From Chloroflexota bacterium (GTDB taxonomy: Bacteria > Chloroflexota > Limnocylindria > Limnocylindrales > CSP1-4): a stretch of DNA of 5,342 nt. The notes beneath the pieces were generated by a model, which did no database searches, was not told the DNA's origin, and saw only the letters and a program-made list of their open reading frames with translations. Position numbers and translations under genes: made by a program. The DNA is taken from NCBI GenBank assembly GCA_013695255.1, contig JACDAV010000048.1, positions 1 to 5,342 of the forward strand. Reading direction: 5' to 3'. Positions 1-4,263 of this stretch are shown here, piece by piece. Every line of letters begins with the position of its first letter. The stretch's first letter is position 1.

Positions 1-116
1 ACGCGGGTCTTGCCGGTCCCGGCACCCGCGATGACGACGAGGGGACCCTCGTCCCACTCGACGATCCTCTGCTGGGCGGGGGTAAGGCGAGTAGGCGGTA
101 AGGCCGCGGTGATCAT
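1..116 (-). CDS. UvrD/Rep-family DNA helicase, N-terminal fragment
   Basis: Only the first 38 codons and two further bases are present; the gene runs off the left edge. The peptide has the two opening motifs of superfamily 1A helicases in the right order: a Q-motif LTPAQQ (residues 11-16), which contacts adenine, then after a short basic/acidic stretch the strand LVVIAG and Walker A AGAGTGKT (residues 30-37) with the catalytic Lys36, followed by Arg38. This spacing from the start is typical of UvrD, PcrA and Rep, ATP-driven 3'-5' helicases of repair and replication restart. ATG at 116-114 is the only sensible start, as no other start codon lies upstream in frame before the divergent gene. No clear Shine-Dalgarno is visible. 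It could equally be a UvrD-like helicase of another subfamily (AdnA/B or a nuclease fusion), which needs the missing part to decide. Confidence 0.88.
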   Translation of the reverse strand, partial: MITAALPPTRLTPAQQRIVEWDEGPLVVIAGAGTGKTR

Positions 117-145
117 CGGGTAACCGCGAGGTAAGCGGCGGTGGC

Positions 146-151
146 TAATGT
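146..151 (+). promoter_or_regulatory. Possible -10 element for leaderless brnT transcript
   Basis: TAATGT fits the TANNNT pattern of high-GC bacterial -10 elements. Its position, -12 to -7 relative to the GTG at 158, is what a leaderless transcript starting on the first base of the start codon would have. The TAA here is also an in-frame stop, so brnT cannot start further upstream. No convincing -35 is seen. The gap to the divergent helicase gene is only 41 bp, so any helicase promoter must overlap this region. Confidence 0.35.
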
Positions 152-157
152 GCGGAG

Positions 158-436
158 GTGCGCGAGGCCAGCTGGGACCCCGTCAAGGCGGCGGTCAACT
201 GGCGGAAGCACCGGGTGTCCTTCGAAGAGGCGCGAACCGTGATCCACGACCCGCTCGCGTGGGTTGACGTCGACCGGTCGGACCCGACCGACACGCGGGC
301 GAAGACGATCGGATGGTCCAGACAGGGGCGGCTGCTCGTCGTGATAACGTCCGTGCGCGGCGACACGCCGCGGCTCATCTCCGCACGGCGCGCCACGAAG
401 CGCGAACGTCATGACCACGAACATCGACGACGATGA
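158..436 (+). CDS. brnT: BrnT-family type II toxin
   Basis: The 92-aa product matches the BrnT (DUF497) pattern: WDPVKAAVNWRKH (residues 6-18), then VSFEEARTVIHDPLAW (20-35), a central strand GRLLVVITSVRGD (57-69) and the hallmark LISARRATKRER (73-84). BrnT toxins have a RelE-like fold, act as ribonucleases that block translation, and are neutralised by BrnA. Length is normal. In many members a Gly follows the KH; here it is Arg19, and the tail is His/Arg-rich. The GTG at 158 is chosen because an in-frame stop lies at 146-148 and the WDP motif normally sits within the first ten residues. GGAGG at 154-158 overlaps the start codon and is too close to act as an ordinary ribosome site, so leaderless initiation is plausible. 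The last 26 bp overlap the antitoxin gene, giving the usual toxin-first order of brnTA. Confidence 0.85.
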   Translation: MREASWDPVKAAVNWRKHRVSFEEARTVIHDPLAWVDVDRSDPTDTRAKTIGWSRQGRLLVVITSVRGDTPRLISARRATKRERHDHEHRRR

Positions 437-806
437 CCTGGAGATCCCGGAGCTGACGGACGAGTTCTGGGCGCGAGCAGTCCCGAACCCGTATGCACGC
501 AAGCCCGGCGAGAAGACCGAGATCTGCCTCGATGGCGCGGTGGAGTACCAACTCAGGCTGATCCCGTCCACGAGGGTGATCGGACGGTTCACCTCCACTC
601 TCGATGCCTGGCCGGCGATCATCGCGGCGGCGGAGTCGGGCCGGTCACCGCGCACGTTGTCGCTCGATGCGATCGGATCGGCTGGCCAGCGCTGGCACAT
701 GGCCGCGGGTCCGTTCCTGATCGCCTTCGCCCGACTGAACAACGGCGAGCCGTGGCCGCACGGCGATCCCGCGATCCGTCCTACGCGGTCTCGAGCTGGG
801 GCCTGA
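411..806 (+). CDS. brnA: BrnA-like antitoxin with atypical C-terminal half
   Basis: Residues 8-44 are BrnA-like: an acidic start, EIPELTDEFWARA (11-23), NPYARKPGEKTEICLDGAV (26-44). In the family this part contacts BrnT and leads into the strand of a C-terminal ribbon-helix-helix (RHH) that dimerises and binds the operator. Here the RHH helices are not recognisable after residue 44. YQLRLI (46-51) faintly resembles the YQTLIN of RHH antitoxins, as if about a dozen residues of the first helix were missing. Residues 58-131 (Trp/Pro/Gly-rich) match nothing I know. At 131 aa it is longer than the usual 70-100. Third-position G/C bias supports this frame to about 770 and then weakens. ATG at 411 is 26 bp inside brnT, so translation is probably coupled. 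It may be a damaged or recombined antitoxin; the pairing with BrnT is fairly sure, the function of the tail unknown. Confidence 0.7.
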   Translation: MTTNIDDDDLEIPELTDEFWARAVPNPYARKPGEKTEICLDGAVEYQLRLIPSTRVIGRFTSTLDAWPAIIAAAESGRSPRTLSLDAIGSAGQRWHMAAGPFLIAFARLNNGEPWPHGDPAIRPTRSRAGA

Positions 807-815
807 TTCCGCAGA

Positions 816-835
816 ACCGGCTCGATGGAGCCGGT
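816..835. terminator. Hairpin between convergent genes
   Basis: ACCGGCTC (816-823) and GAGCCGGT (828-835) form a perfect 8-bp stem with a GATG loop. It lies 9 bp after the brnA-like stop and touches the stop codon of the convergent minus-strand gene, so it could end transcription from both sides. There is no T-run, as is common in high-GC genomes, so the terminator role is inference from position and stem strength. Confidence 0.5.
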
Positions 836-1440
836 CATGAGGCGTCCTGGCCATGGGCCATGAGCCGAGCGACTTCGTCCGGCGTCAGCCCGGCGTTCAG
901 CGCGGGCGTGCCGCCCGCCGGCAGCTCGAACCCGGCCAGGCGATCGAGCCGCGCGGCCACCTCCGCCGTCCGGCGATCGCGCTCGGCGTAGACCTTCGGC
1001 TTTGGCACGTCCAGCCAGGATCGGTCGCCCGAGTCGGCCGCGTATGTCTGGGCGTCCCAGCTGTGCGTCTCGAGCTCGAGGACTCGACCGGGCTCACCGG
1101 CCCGCTCCGGGAGGTACACGCTCGCCGTGGTTTGGTAGACGCCGGGCTCGTCCGGTCGATGCTCGTCGCGCTCCGCGAGCAGGCCGATTCCCCGATCGCC
1201 CCTCAGCACGAACACGTGAACGGTCCGAACGCGGGCGTACGGCACGACCGCGACGCGGCCGATCAGCCGCCCGATCTCCGTCAGGACCTGGTGCGCCACG
1301 GCGCTGTCGGTGAACGGCAGGCTGGCATGCCTGCGTCTGGGCTGGCGCCCGACGGGCGGGCGGGGTCGGGCGGGCACCGACGGCTTGCGGGAGGCCCTTG
1401 CAGCCCGCGGAGCCCGACCTGGCGGTGGCATGCTGGCCAT
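835..1440 (-). CDS. Hypothetical protein with basic Pro/Arg-rich N-terminus
   Basis: I do not recognise this 201-aa protein. Residues 1-40 are low-complexity and very basic (PPPGRAPRAARASRKP, then PARPRPPVGRQPRRRH), probably disordered and possibly nucleic-acid binding. From about residue 42 a folded alpha/beta domain is likely: helix SAVAHQVLTEIGRLIG (46-61), strands VAVVPYAR and RTVHVFVLRGD (63-82), an acidic loop, strand TTASVYLPER (105-113), and strand RVLELETHSWDAQTY (119-133). A charged helix RDRRTAEVAARLDRLAGF (154-171) follows, and the end LTPDEVARLMAHG (185-197) suggests a small C-terminal helix. The ATG at 1440 is favoured because it overlaps the upstream stop in TGATG; GTG at 1443 (GTGA overlap) or 1446 would add one or two residues. 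It is the second gene of an operon with the 107-aa protein, so the two probably act together. No signal peptide or membrane segment is seen. Confidence 0.65.
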   Translation of the reverse strand: MASMPPPGRAPRAARASRKPSVPARPRPPVGRQPRRRHASLPFTDSAVAHQVLTEIGRLIGRVAVVPYARVRTVHVFVLRGDRGIGLLAERDEHRPDEPGVYQTTASVYLPERAGEPGRVLELETHSWDAQTYAADSGDRSWLDVPKPKVYAERDRRTAEVAARLDRLAGFELPAGGTPALNAGLTPDEVARLMAHGQDAS

Positions 1441-1763
1441 CACCACGTGCTCAGCTCGCTGCGGATGCCGCTCTCGCGGATGACCCGCTCGAGCTCGTAC
1501 GAGGCACGGCCGGTGTACCGGCGCGCGAGCAGGTCGAGGATCTCATCGCCCTCACTACCGCCCAGCAGCTCGACGAGCCGCGGCAGCTCGGAGGCCGGGA
1601 TGGTCCGGAACCACTCGTACTCGCCGTCGTCGCGGACGAGACTGGTACCCGGTCCGAGGTCGTGCCCGTCGATGTGCAGGTTCCCAGCCTCGTCCAAGTA
1701 GGCCTCGAGATGCCGCGTGTCGGCGCCGCTGCGCTCGTTGCGCAGCACGACCCGACGGCTCAC
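1440..1763 (-). CDS. Conserved-type acidic protein of unknown function
   Basis: This 107-aa protein resembles small uncharacterised proteins that I recall from actinobacterial genomes, recognisable by the order AYLDEAGNLHIDGHDLGPG (21-39), DGEYEWFRTIPASELPRLVE (46-65), LLGGSEGDEILDLLARRYTG (66-85) and YELERVIRESGI (89-100). The first half looks like beta strands with a G-D-L-G-P-G turn, the second like two helices; it has no Cys, no membrane segment and no known catalytic motif. The start is GTG at 1763-1761, with GGGA about 7 bases upstream as a modest ribosome site. The stop overlaps the start of the next gene (TGATG), so the pair is one transcript. It is divergent from the mazEF pair with only 56 bp between start codons, so the two units may share regulation. 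I do not assign a function; immunity or regulatory roles would be guesses. Confidence 0.72.
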   Translation of the reverse strand: MSRRVVLRNERSGADTRHLEAYLDEAGNLHIDGHDLGPGTSLVRDDGEYEWFRTIPASELPRLVELLGGSEGDEILDLLARRYTGRASYELERVIRESGIRSELSTW

Positions 1764-1780
1764 GACGCGTCCCGTTCCAC

Positions 1781-1809
1781 TTGACGGGTCATATGAGTTG
1801 TCCTACCAT
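1781..1809 (+). promoter_or_regulatory. mazEF promoter, TTGACG-17-TACCAT
   Basis: A -35 hexamer TTGACG (1781-1786, one mismatch to TTGACA) is followed after exactly 17 bp by TACCAT (1804-1809), which fits TANNNT. The predicted start of transcription is near 1816, four bases before the ATG at 1820, so the message would be nearly leaderless. This agrees with the absence of a Shine-Dalgarno before that ATG. The two overlapping operator candidates listed separately would place a repressor directly on this promoter. Confidence 0.6.
1783..1802. promoter_or_regulatory. Candidate operator palindrome centred on TCATATGA
   Basis: TCATATGA (1789-1796) is a perfect 8-bp palindrome lying between the -35 and -10 of the mazEF promoter. 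GAC at 1783 and GTC at 1800 extend the symmetry to a 20-bp dyad in which two further position pairs keep purine/pyrimidine symmetry. Type II antitoxins usually bind such palindromes in their own promoter; binding here would block RNA polymerase. That the MazE-like protein binds it is inference. Confidence 0.45.
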
Positions 1810-1821
1810 CGGTCGTACCAT
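1800..1821 (+). repeat. Tandem direct repeat GTCNTACCAT over -10 and start codon
   Basis: GTCCTACCAT (1800-1809) and GTCGTACCAT (1812-1821) agree at nine of ten positions with a 12-bp period, just over one helical turn. The first copy contains the -10 hexamer, the second runs into the ATG. Ribbon-helix-helix repressors such as MetJ and Arc are known to bind tandem sites cooperatively, so a paired operator is possible. Chance is also possible given the short length. Confidence 0.4.
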
Positions 1822-2134
1822 GAGTGAGAGCACGCGTCGGGCTCGGATGTTGCGTGAGGCACTGCGCCCGTACGGGGATGAGCGCAACCCCGGGAGCCAC
1901 TCGAAGCTGTCGATCAGCCTGCCGACTGACCTCCTCGAGGTGGTGAAGGCGGCCGCAGCCGAGAGCGGCGACAGCGTCAGCGCGGTCATCGCGGCATCGC
2001 TTCGCCGCACGCTGGAGGACGCGGAGCAGGCACGGCTCGACGCGGCCATCGAGGCCCAGAACGAGGAGAACCTCGACTGGGCGAACGCGTTCCTGCCGGT
2101 CACCGCCAGGTTGTGGGCGGACCTCGAGTGGTAG
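1820..2134 (+). CDS. Ribbon-helix-helix MazE-like antitoxin
   Basis: The 104-aa product has a basic N-terminal tail (TRRARMLREALR, 5-16), then an RHH DNA-binding fold: strand KLSISLP (29-35), helix TDLLEVVKAAAAESG (36-50), turn DS, helix VSAVIAASLRRTLEDAE (53-69). The rest (70-104) is an acidic then Trp-rich segment with NEENLDWANAFL (81-92) and a final TARLWADLEW, of the kind antitoxins use to wrap the toxin. It should bind and silence the MazF-like toxin and, alone or in complex, repress the promoter in front. The start at 1820 is preferred over in-frame starts at 1781 and 1793, because those lie inside the -35 and spacer of the predicted promoter and add an unstructured leader. The toxin gene begins before this gene's stop, the usual coupled arrangement. 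MazE here means RHH-type, as in mycobacterial MazE, not the AbrB-type of E. coli. Confidence 0.85.
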   Translation: MSESTRRARMLREALRPYGDERNPGSHSKLSISLPTDLLEVVKAAAAESGDSVSAVIAASLRRTLEDAEQARLDAAIEAQNEENLDWANAFLPVTARLWADLEW

Positions 2135-2502
2135 GCATCGGGCGCACGACCGCCGACGCCGGCCCGGCGCGCGGTGACGTGCACTTCGCCGCCTTCCCGG
2201 ATCTCGGCGGCCACGTGATCAAGGGCCCGCACCCGGCGGTGGTGGTCCAGACGCGGCGCCTCCGCGGCTCCTCGACAACGGTGGTCGTGCCGATGACGAG
2301 CGCCCCACGGGCGGCCGAGTTCGAACCGCCGTTCCTCGTCAGGGTCACCCGACGCGAATCCGGCCTGCCGCGGGACGGATGGGTCAAGTGCGACCAGCCG
2401 GCCACGCTGCCGACCGCCCTGCTCGGGTCGAGGGTCGGTCGCCTGAGCCCGGAGGCGCTCGACCGCCTGGACGCGGCGCTCCGGTTCGTGCTCGATCTCT
2501 GA
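2128..2502 (+). CDS. MazF/PemK-family mRNA endoribonuclease toxin
   Basis: The 124-aa product carries the MazF landmarks in order: RGDVHFAAF (15-23), KGPHPAVVVQT (32-42), TTVVVPMTS (50-58), the variable stretch to GWVKCDQ (84-90), then LPTALLGSRVGRLSPEALDRLDAALRFVL (94-122) as the C-terminal helices. MazF toxins cut single-stranded mRNA at short motifs and stop growth until bound by antitoxin. The conserved Thr of the family's P-x-T-S motif is present (Thr57); where many MazF proteins have an Arg in RPAVVV, this one has His35. GTG at 2128 is chosen: GGCGGA (2116-2121) stands 6 bases upstream, and the start overlaps the antitoxin end (GTGGTAG). GTG at 2113 would add five residues but has only AGG two bases before it. 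Length is normal and the gene looks intact. Confidence 0.9.
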   Translation: MVGIGRTTADAGPARGDVHFAAFPDLGGHVIKGPHPAVVVQTRRLRGSSTTVVVPMTSAPRAAEFEPPFLVRVTRRESGLPRDGWVKCDQPATLPTALLGSRVGRLSPEALDRLDAALRFVLDL

Positions 2503-2514
2503 CGCGCGTTTGCC

Positions 2515-2530
2515 CGTGCCGGCAGGCACG
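2515..2530 (+). terminator. Hairpin after mazF-like gene
   Basis: CGTGCC (2515-2520) and GGCACG (2525-2530) form a perfect 6-bp stem with a GGCA loop, 12 bases after the toxin stop. GCG and CGC on either side could lengthen it with a bulge. There is no T-run. Position suggests the end of the mazEF transcript. The rest of the 179-bp gap to the next (convergent) gene shows nothing I can name. Confidence 0.45.
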
Positions 2531-2681
2531 CGCACACGATTCATGCCCATGGTCCGATGCGGGCCTCTGCGCAACTGACGAGCGGCTCTGGGGACCGCCG
2601 CCGCCCGAGCGTGACATGCCGACCGCCATCCGTCGATACGGCGTGTGGACGATGAAGCTCGCGCAGTCACCCGTCCACCGG

Positions 2682-2855
2682 TCACTCGAACTCCCCGTCC
2701 AGCTCGCCGTCCGCCGCGTCGCGCTCGAAGATCTCGTCCTCGCACAGCTGCGCGCGGTTGCATTCGCCGCAGATCGTCGTCGACGGCGTGACGACCTCGT
2801 CCAGGTCGCCCTCGAGCAGCATGTGGCAGTAGTCGCAGACGAGGTGCGCGTCCAC
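2682..2855 (-). CDS. 57-aa zinc-ribbon protein
   Basis: The short product has two CxxC knuckles, CDYC (7-10) and CGEC (29-32), 18 residues apart, the classic layout of a one-zinc ribbon, followed by Cys38 and a strongly acidic tail (EDEIFERDAADGELDGEFE, 39-57). It has no other domain, so it probably works by binding a partner or nucleic acid. GTG at 2855 is one base after the stop of the 71-aa gene upstream, so it should be translated by coupling; there is no strong ribosome site of its own. The frame is open much further upstream (to 3062), but that stretch is Arg/Ala-rich shadow of the neighbouring gene. Third-position bias and the paired Cys motifs make it likely real. The exact function and family name are unknown to me. 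Confidence 0.65.
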   Translation of the reverse strand: MDAHLVCDYCHMLLEGDLDEVVTPSTTICGECNRAQLCEDEIFERDAADGELDGEFE

Positions 2856-2856
2856 G

Positions 2857-3072
2857 TCAGCGCCGTGCCATCTGGTGCCCGACGTGCCAGCCGTCGCAGA
2901 AGCGGCACGCGTACGGCTCGAGCCGGCCGCCGTAGCGGCGCTCGACGGAGCGCGCGGCCGCCCGCGCCTCGTGGCGCGAGGCGAACGGCACCTTGTCCAG
3001 GCACGAGCGGCGCTCGAACCAGCTGCCCGAGCCCGCCCTCCCGGCGGACACGGAGACGACACCAGCGACCAT
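2857..3072 (-). CDS. 71-aa CxxC-HxxH zinc-binding protein
   Basis: The core reads C-L-D-K (24-27), an Arg/Ala-rich helix SRHEARAAARSVERRYGG (32-49), then PYACRFCDGWHVGHQ (53-67), where Cys56, Cys59, His63 and His66 form a C-x2-C-x3-H-x2-H site. Small proteins of this shape (a Lys/Arg-rich helix followed by C-x2-C-GWH-x-GH) are common in actinobacteria and phages, and are uncharacterised. It is likely a zinc-stabilised nucleic-acid or protein binder. ATG at 3072 has GAGGG seven bases upstream. It is the first of two tiny zinc proteins, with the 57-aa gene starting one base after its stop. A 7-bp-stem dyad lies 20 bases upstream and may control it. The first 20 residues (Gly/Ser/Val-rich) could be a non-conserved leader. 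Confidence 0.75.
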   Translation of the reverse strand: MVAGVVSVSAGRAGSGSWFERRSCLDKVPFASRHEARAAARSVERRYGGRLEPYACRFCDGWHVGHQMARR

Positions 3073-3091
3073 CGGAAGGCCCTCGGCTCTC

Positions 3092-3112
3092 GGAGGTCCC
3101 GGTACGACCTCC
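3092..3112. promoter_or_regulatory. Dyad upstream of the zinc-protein pair
   Basis: GGAGGTC (3092-3098) and GACCTCC (3106-3112) are perfectly complementary around a 7-base spacer. It lies 20 bp upstream of the 71-aa gene start (minus strand), the right place for an operator or leader hairpin. It contains GGAGG in both directions. It could alternatively end the transcript of the CopD-like gene, which is upstream on the same strand. Confidence 0.4.
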
Positions 3113-3183
3113 TGCGGGCCTCACCATCGGATGGCCACGTGCCACCTGTGTGTCACGCCCGGTGCGCCTCGGCAACACGGCCG

Positions 3184-3195
3184 CGTCGGCCGACG
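3184..3195. repeat. 12-bp perfect palindrome CGTCGGCCGACG
   Basis: A perfect palindrome in the 175-bp gap between the CopD-like gene and the zinc-protein pair, which otherwise holds no gene. It has no spacer, so it suits a protein-binding site better than a hairpin. GC-rich composition raises the chance of a random match. Confidence 0.3.
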
Positions 3196-3247
3196 AGTCC
3201 GCCTCGTTCCCTCCGAAGCCGCGCGGCGACGTCCGCGGGGGACCGCC

Positions 3248-3760
3248 CTACAGGTACCGGGCGATCGCCATCGTGACGACCGCGATCCCAAGCATCACGA
3301 GATCAACCACGTTCACGCGCGCCAGTCGCTCCTGCACGGCTTCCATCCGGGCGACCATCTCCTGGGTCGGCGGTCCGCCGGCCGACTTCATCGCCGCGGC
3401 CGCGGCTTCCATCTCCTCGAAAATCGGCTTGAAGGCGATCGGGCCAAGCAGGAAGGCGATCCAGGCCGCGATCCCGCCGATCCCGAACGCCAGCCCCGTC
3501 GCGTCGCGCGTGATCCACCCGATGGGATCGCCGCCGGAGTCGATCCAGAACAGGGCCGTGCCGGCCAGCACGGTCAGGCCCGACACGGTGATGAAGTACG
3601 GCGGCAGCCGGGGCCCGACGCGCGACATGAACGGCTCGCCCTGCGGACCGAGGTCCTTGATCGCCGGCTCGACGAAGCGGAACACGAGGAAGGCGCCGCC
3701 CACCCAGAGCACGCCGCTCACGATGTGGATCAGGCGCAGGACGATCAGGACCAGATCCAT
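3248..3760 (-). CDS. CopD/DUF2269-like four-helix membrane protein
   Basis: The 170-aa product is an integral membrane protein with four predicted helices: TM1 about 3-29 (LVLIVLRLIHIVSGVLWVGG and on), TM2 55-72, TM3 88-110 (Gly/Ala-rich) and TM4 151-168. A charged, Ala/Glu-rich loop of about 40 residues (111-150) joins TM3 and TM4, probably as a soluble helix pair. The RLIHI-x3-VLWVGGA pattern in TM1 with His11 is typical of the CopD/DUF2269/HemJ-like group, where the His is thought to bind heme or a metal. Ligand and role are not known for this one. ATG at 3760 is chosen over the in-frame start at 3877: it has GGGAGG nine bases upstream and begins directly at TM1, while the longer version adds 39 non-membrane residues made of intergenic dyads. 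Divergent from the DUF1918 gene. Confidence 0.8.
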   Translation of the reverse strand: MDLVLIVLRLIHIVSGVLWVGGAFLVFRFVEPAIKDLGPQGEPFMSRVGPRLPPYFITVSGLTVLAGTALFWIDSGGDPIGWITRDATGLAFGIGGIAAWIAFLLGPIAFKPIFEEMEAAAAAMKSAGGPPTQEMVARMEAVQERLARVNVVDLVMLGIAVVTMAIARYL

Positions 3761-3792
3761 GTTGACTCGCCTCCCGAACAAACGATGTGGCT

Positions 3793-3813
3793 GAGAGCCG
3801 GCTGTCGGCTCTC
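3793..3813. promoter_or_regulatory. 8-bp-stem dyad in leader of CopD-like gene
   Basis: GAGAGCCG (3793-3800) and CGGCTCTC (3806-3813) are perfectly complementary around GCTGT. The site is 33 bp upstream of the membrane-protein ATG (minus strand), just outside its ribosome site. It could be an operator for a dimeric repressor or a leader RNA hairpin. No clear -10/-35 for the minus strand was found nearby. Confidence 0.45.
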
Positions 3814-3822
3814 CCGACGCCG

Positions 3823-3834
3823 TGGGCGCGCCCA
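3823..3834. repeat. 12-bp perfect palindrome TGGGCGCGCCCA
   Basis: A perfect palindrome 9 bp beyond the leader dyad of the CopD-like gene. Two symmetric sites so close in the promoter region of one gene suggest protein binding, although the GC-only core is easy to get by chance in such DNA. Confidence 0.3.
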
Positions 3835-3872
3835 TGTTCGCGTATCGGCCGGTGCCCGCGCTCGGCCAAAAT

Positions 3873-3898
3873 CGCATCGCCGGACCGCATCCCGCATC
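3873..3898. repeat. Three CGCATC copies, two in tandem
   Basis: CCGCATC occurs twice head-to-tail (3885-3891, 3892-3898) and CGCATC once more at 3873-3878, inside the divergent 281-bp region between the membrane protein and the DUF1918 gene. A regulator site is conceivable but the repeat is short. Confidence 0.2.
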
Positions 3899-4001
3899 GA
3901 TCCCGTCACATTCCGCGGCGCCGACCAGCTACCGAGCCTGGCCGCCGGCGCGGCGATCATTTTCACCAGAAGTCCGTCGGTCCGTTCGGGCATCGGCGAG
4001 G

Positions 4002-4007
4002 CATAAT
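4002..4007 (+). promoter_or_regulatory. Possible -10 of the DUF1918 gene
   Basis: CATAAT differs from TATAAT only at the first base and lies 35 bp before the ATG, in a locally A/T-richer patch. No good -35 stands at the expected distance, so this is tentative. Confidence 0.3.
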
Positions 4008-4041
4008 CGGTCCCAATACGGTAAGCGACGCGAGGTGTGCC

Positions 4042-4263
4042 ATGACTGGGCAGGTGGGCGACCGGATCGTCATCGAGTCGGAGCGGGTCGGCAAGGCATC
4101 ACGGCAAGGCGAGATCCTCGAGGCCCGGGAGTCGGCCGGTCGCGTGAACTACCGCGTCCACTGGGACGACGGTCAGGAGAGCGAGATCCGGCCGGCAGCT
4201 GGCAGCGCGCAGATCCTTCCGGCCCCGACCGCGGAGCGAGAGGAGACGCCGGCCGGCAGGTAG
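4042..4263 (+). CDS. DUF1918 domain protein
   Basis: The 73-aa product follows the DUF1918 pattern: VGDRIVIESERVGKASRQGEILEAR (5-29) then YRVHWDDGQESEIRPAAGSAQI (37-58), a small SH3-like beta barrel found mainly in actinobacteria and related high-GC groups. Function is unknown; the G-D-R-I and R-x-G-E-I-L strands and W-D-D-G-x-E turn are all present. The last 15 residues (Pro/Glu/Arg-rich) are probably disordered. GAGG at 4032-4035 stands six bases before the ATG, so the start is secure, although the frame is open to 3787. It stands alone on the plus strand with divergent and convergent neighbours, so it is likely monocistronic. Confidence 0.88.
   Translation: MTGQVGDRIVIESERVGKASRQGEILEARESAGRVNYRVHWDDGQESEIRPAAGSAQILPAPTAEREETPAGR

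Noticed and set aside
81..135. Three GGTAAG copies near the helicase start (81, 97, 130)
   Set aside because: Two are within helicase codons (Leu-Thr-Pro and Leu-Pro), spacing is irregular and the motif is short.
853..1701. 282-aa plus-strand open frame
   Set aside because: Lies opposite the coupled minus-strand operon, whose 107-aa member has a recognisable family-like pattern; the plus product is Arg/Ser/Pro-rich.
1781..1819. Earlier starts for the MazE-like gene (1781 or 1793)
   Set aside because: They lie in the -35 hexamer and promoter spacer, so would not be transcribed from that promoter.
1789..2763. 324-aa minus-strand open frame opposite mazEF
   Set aside because: Arg/Ala-rich, no motifs, and it covers two clear plus-strand genes with known family motifs; a shadow of high-GC codon bias.
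2379..3794. 471-aa plus-strand open frame
   Set aside because: Spans the end of mazF, the zinc-protein pair and the membrane protein on the opposite strand; low-complexity product with no domain.
3761..3877. 39-residue N-terminal extension of the CopD-like protein
   Set aside because: Translates the leader dyad and palindrome; a good ribosome site points to the ATG at 3760.
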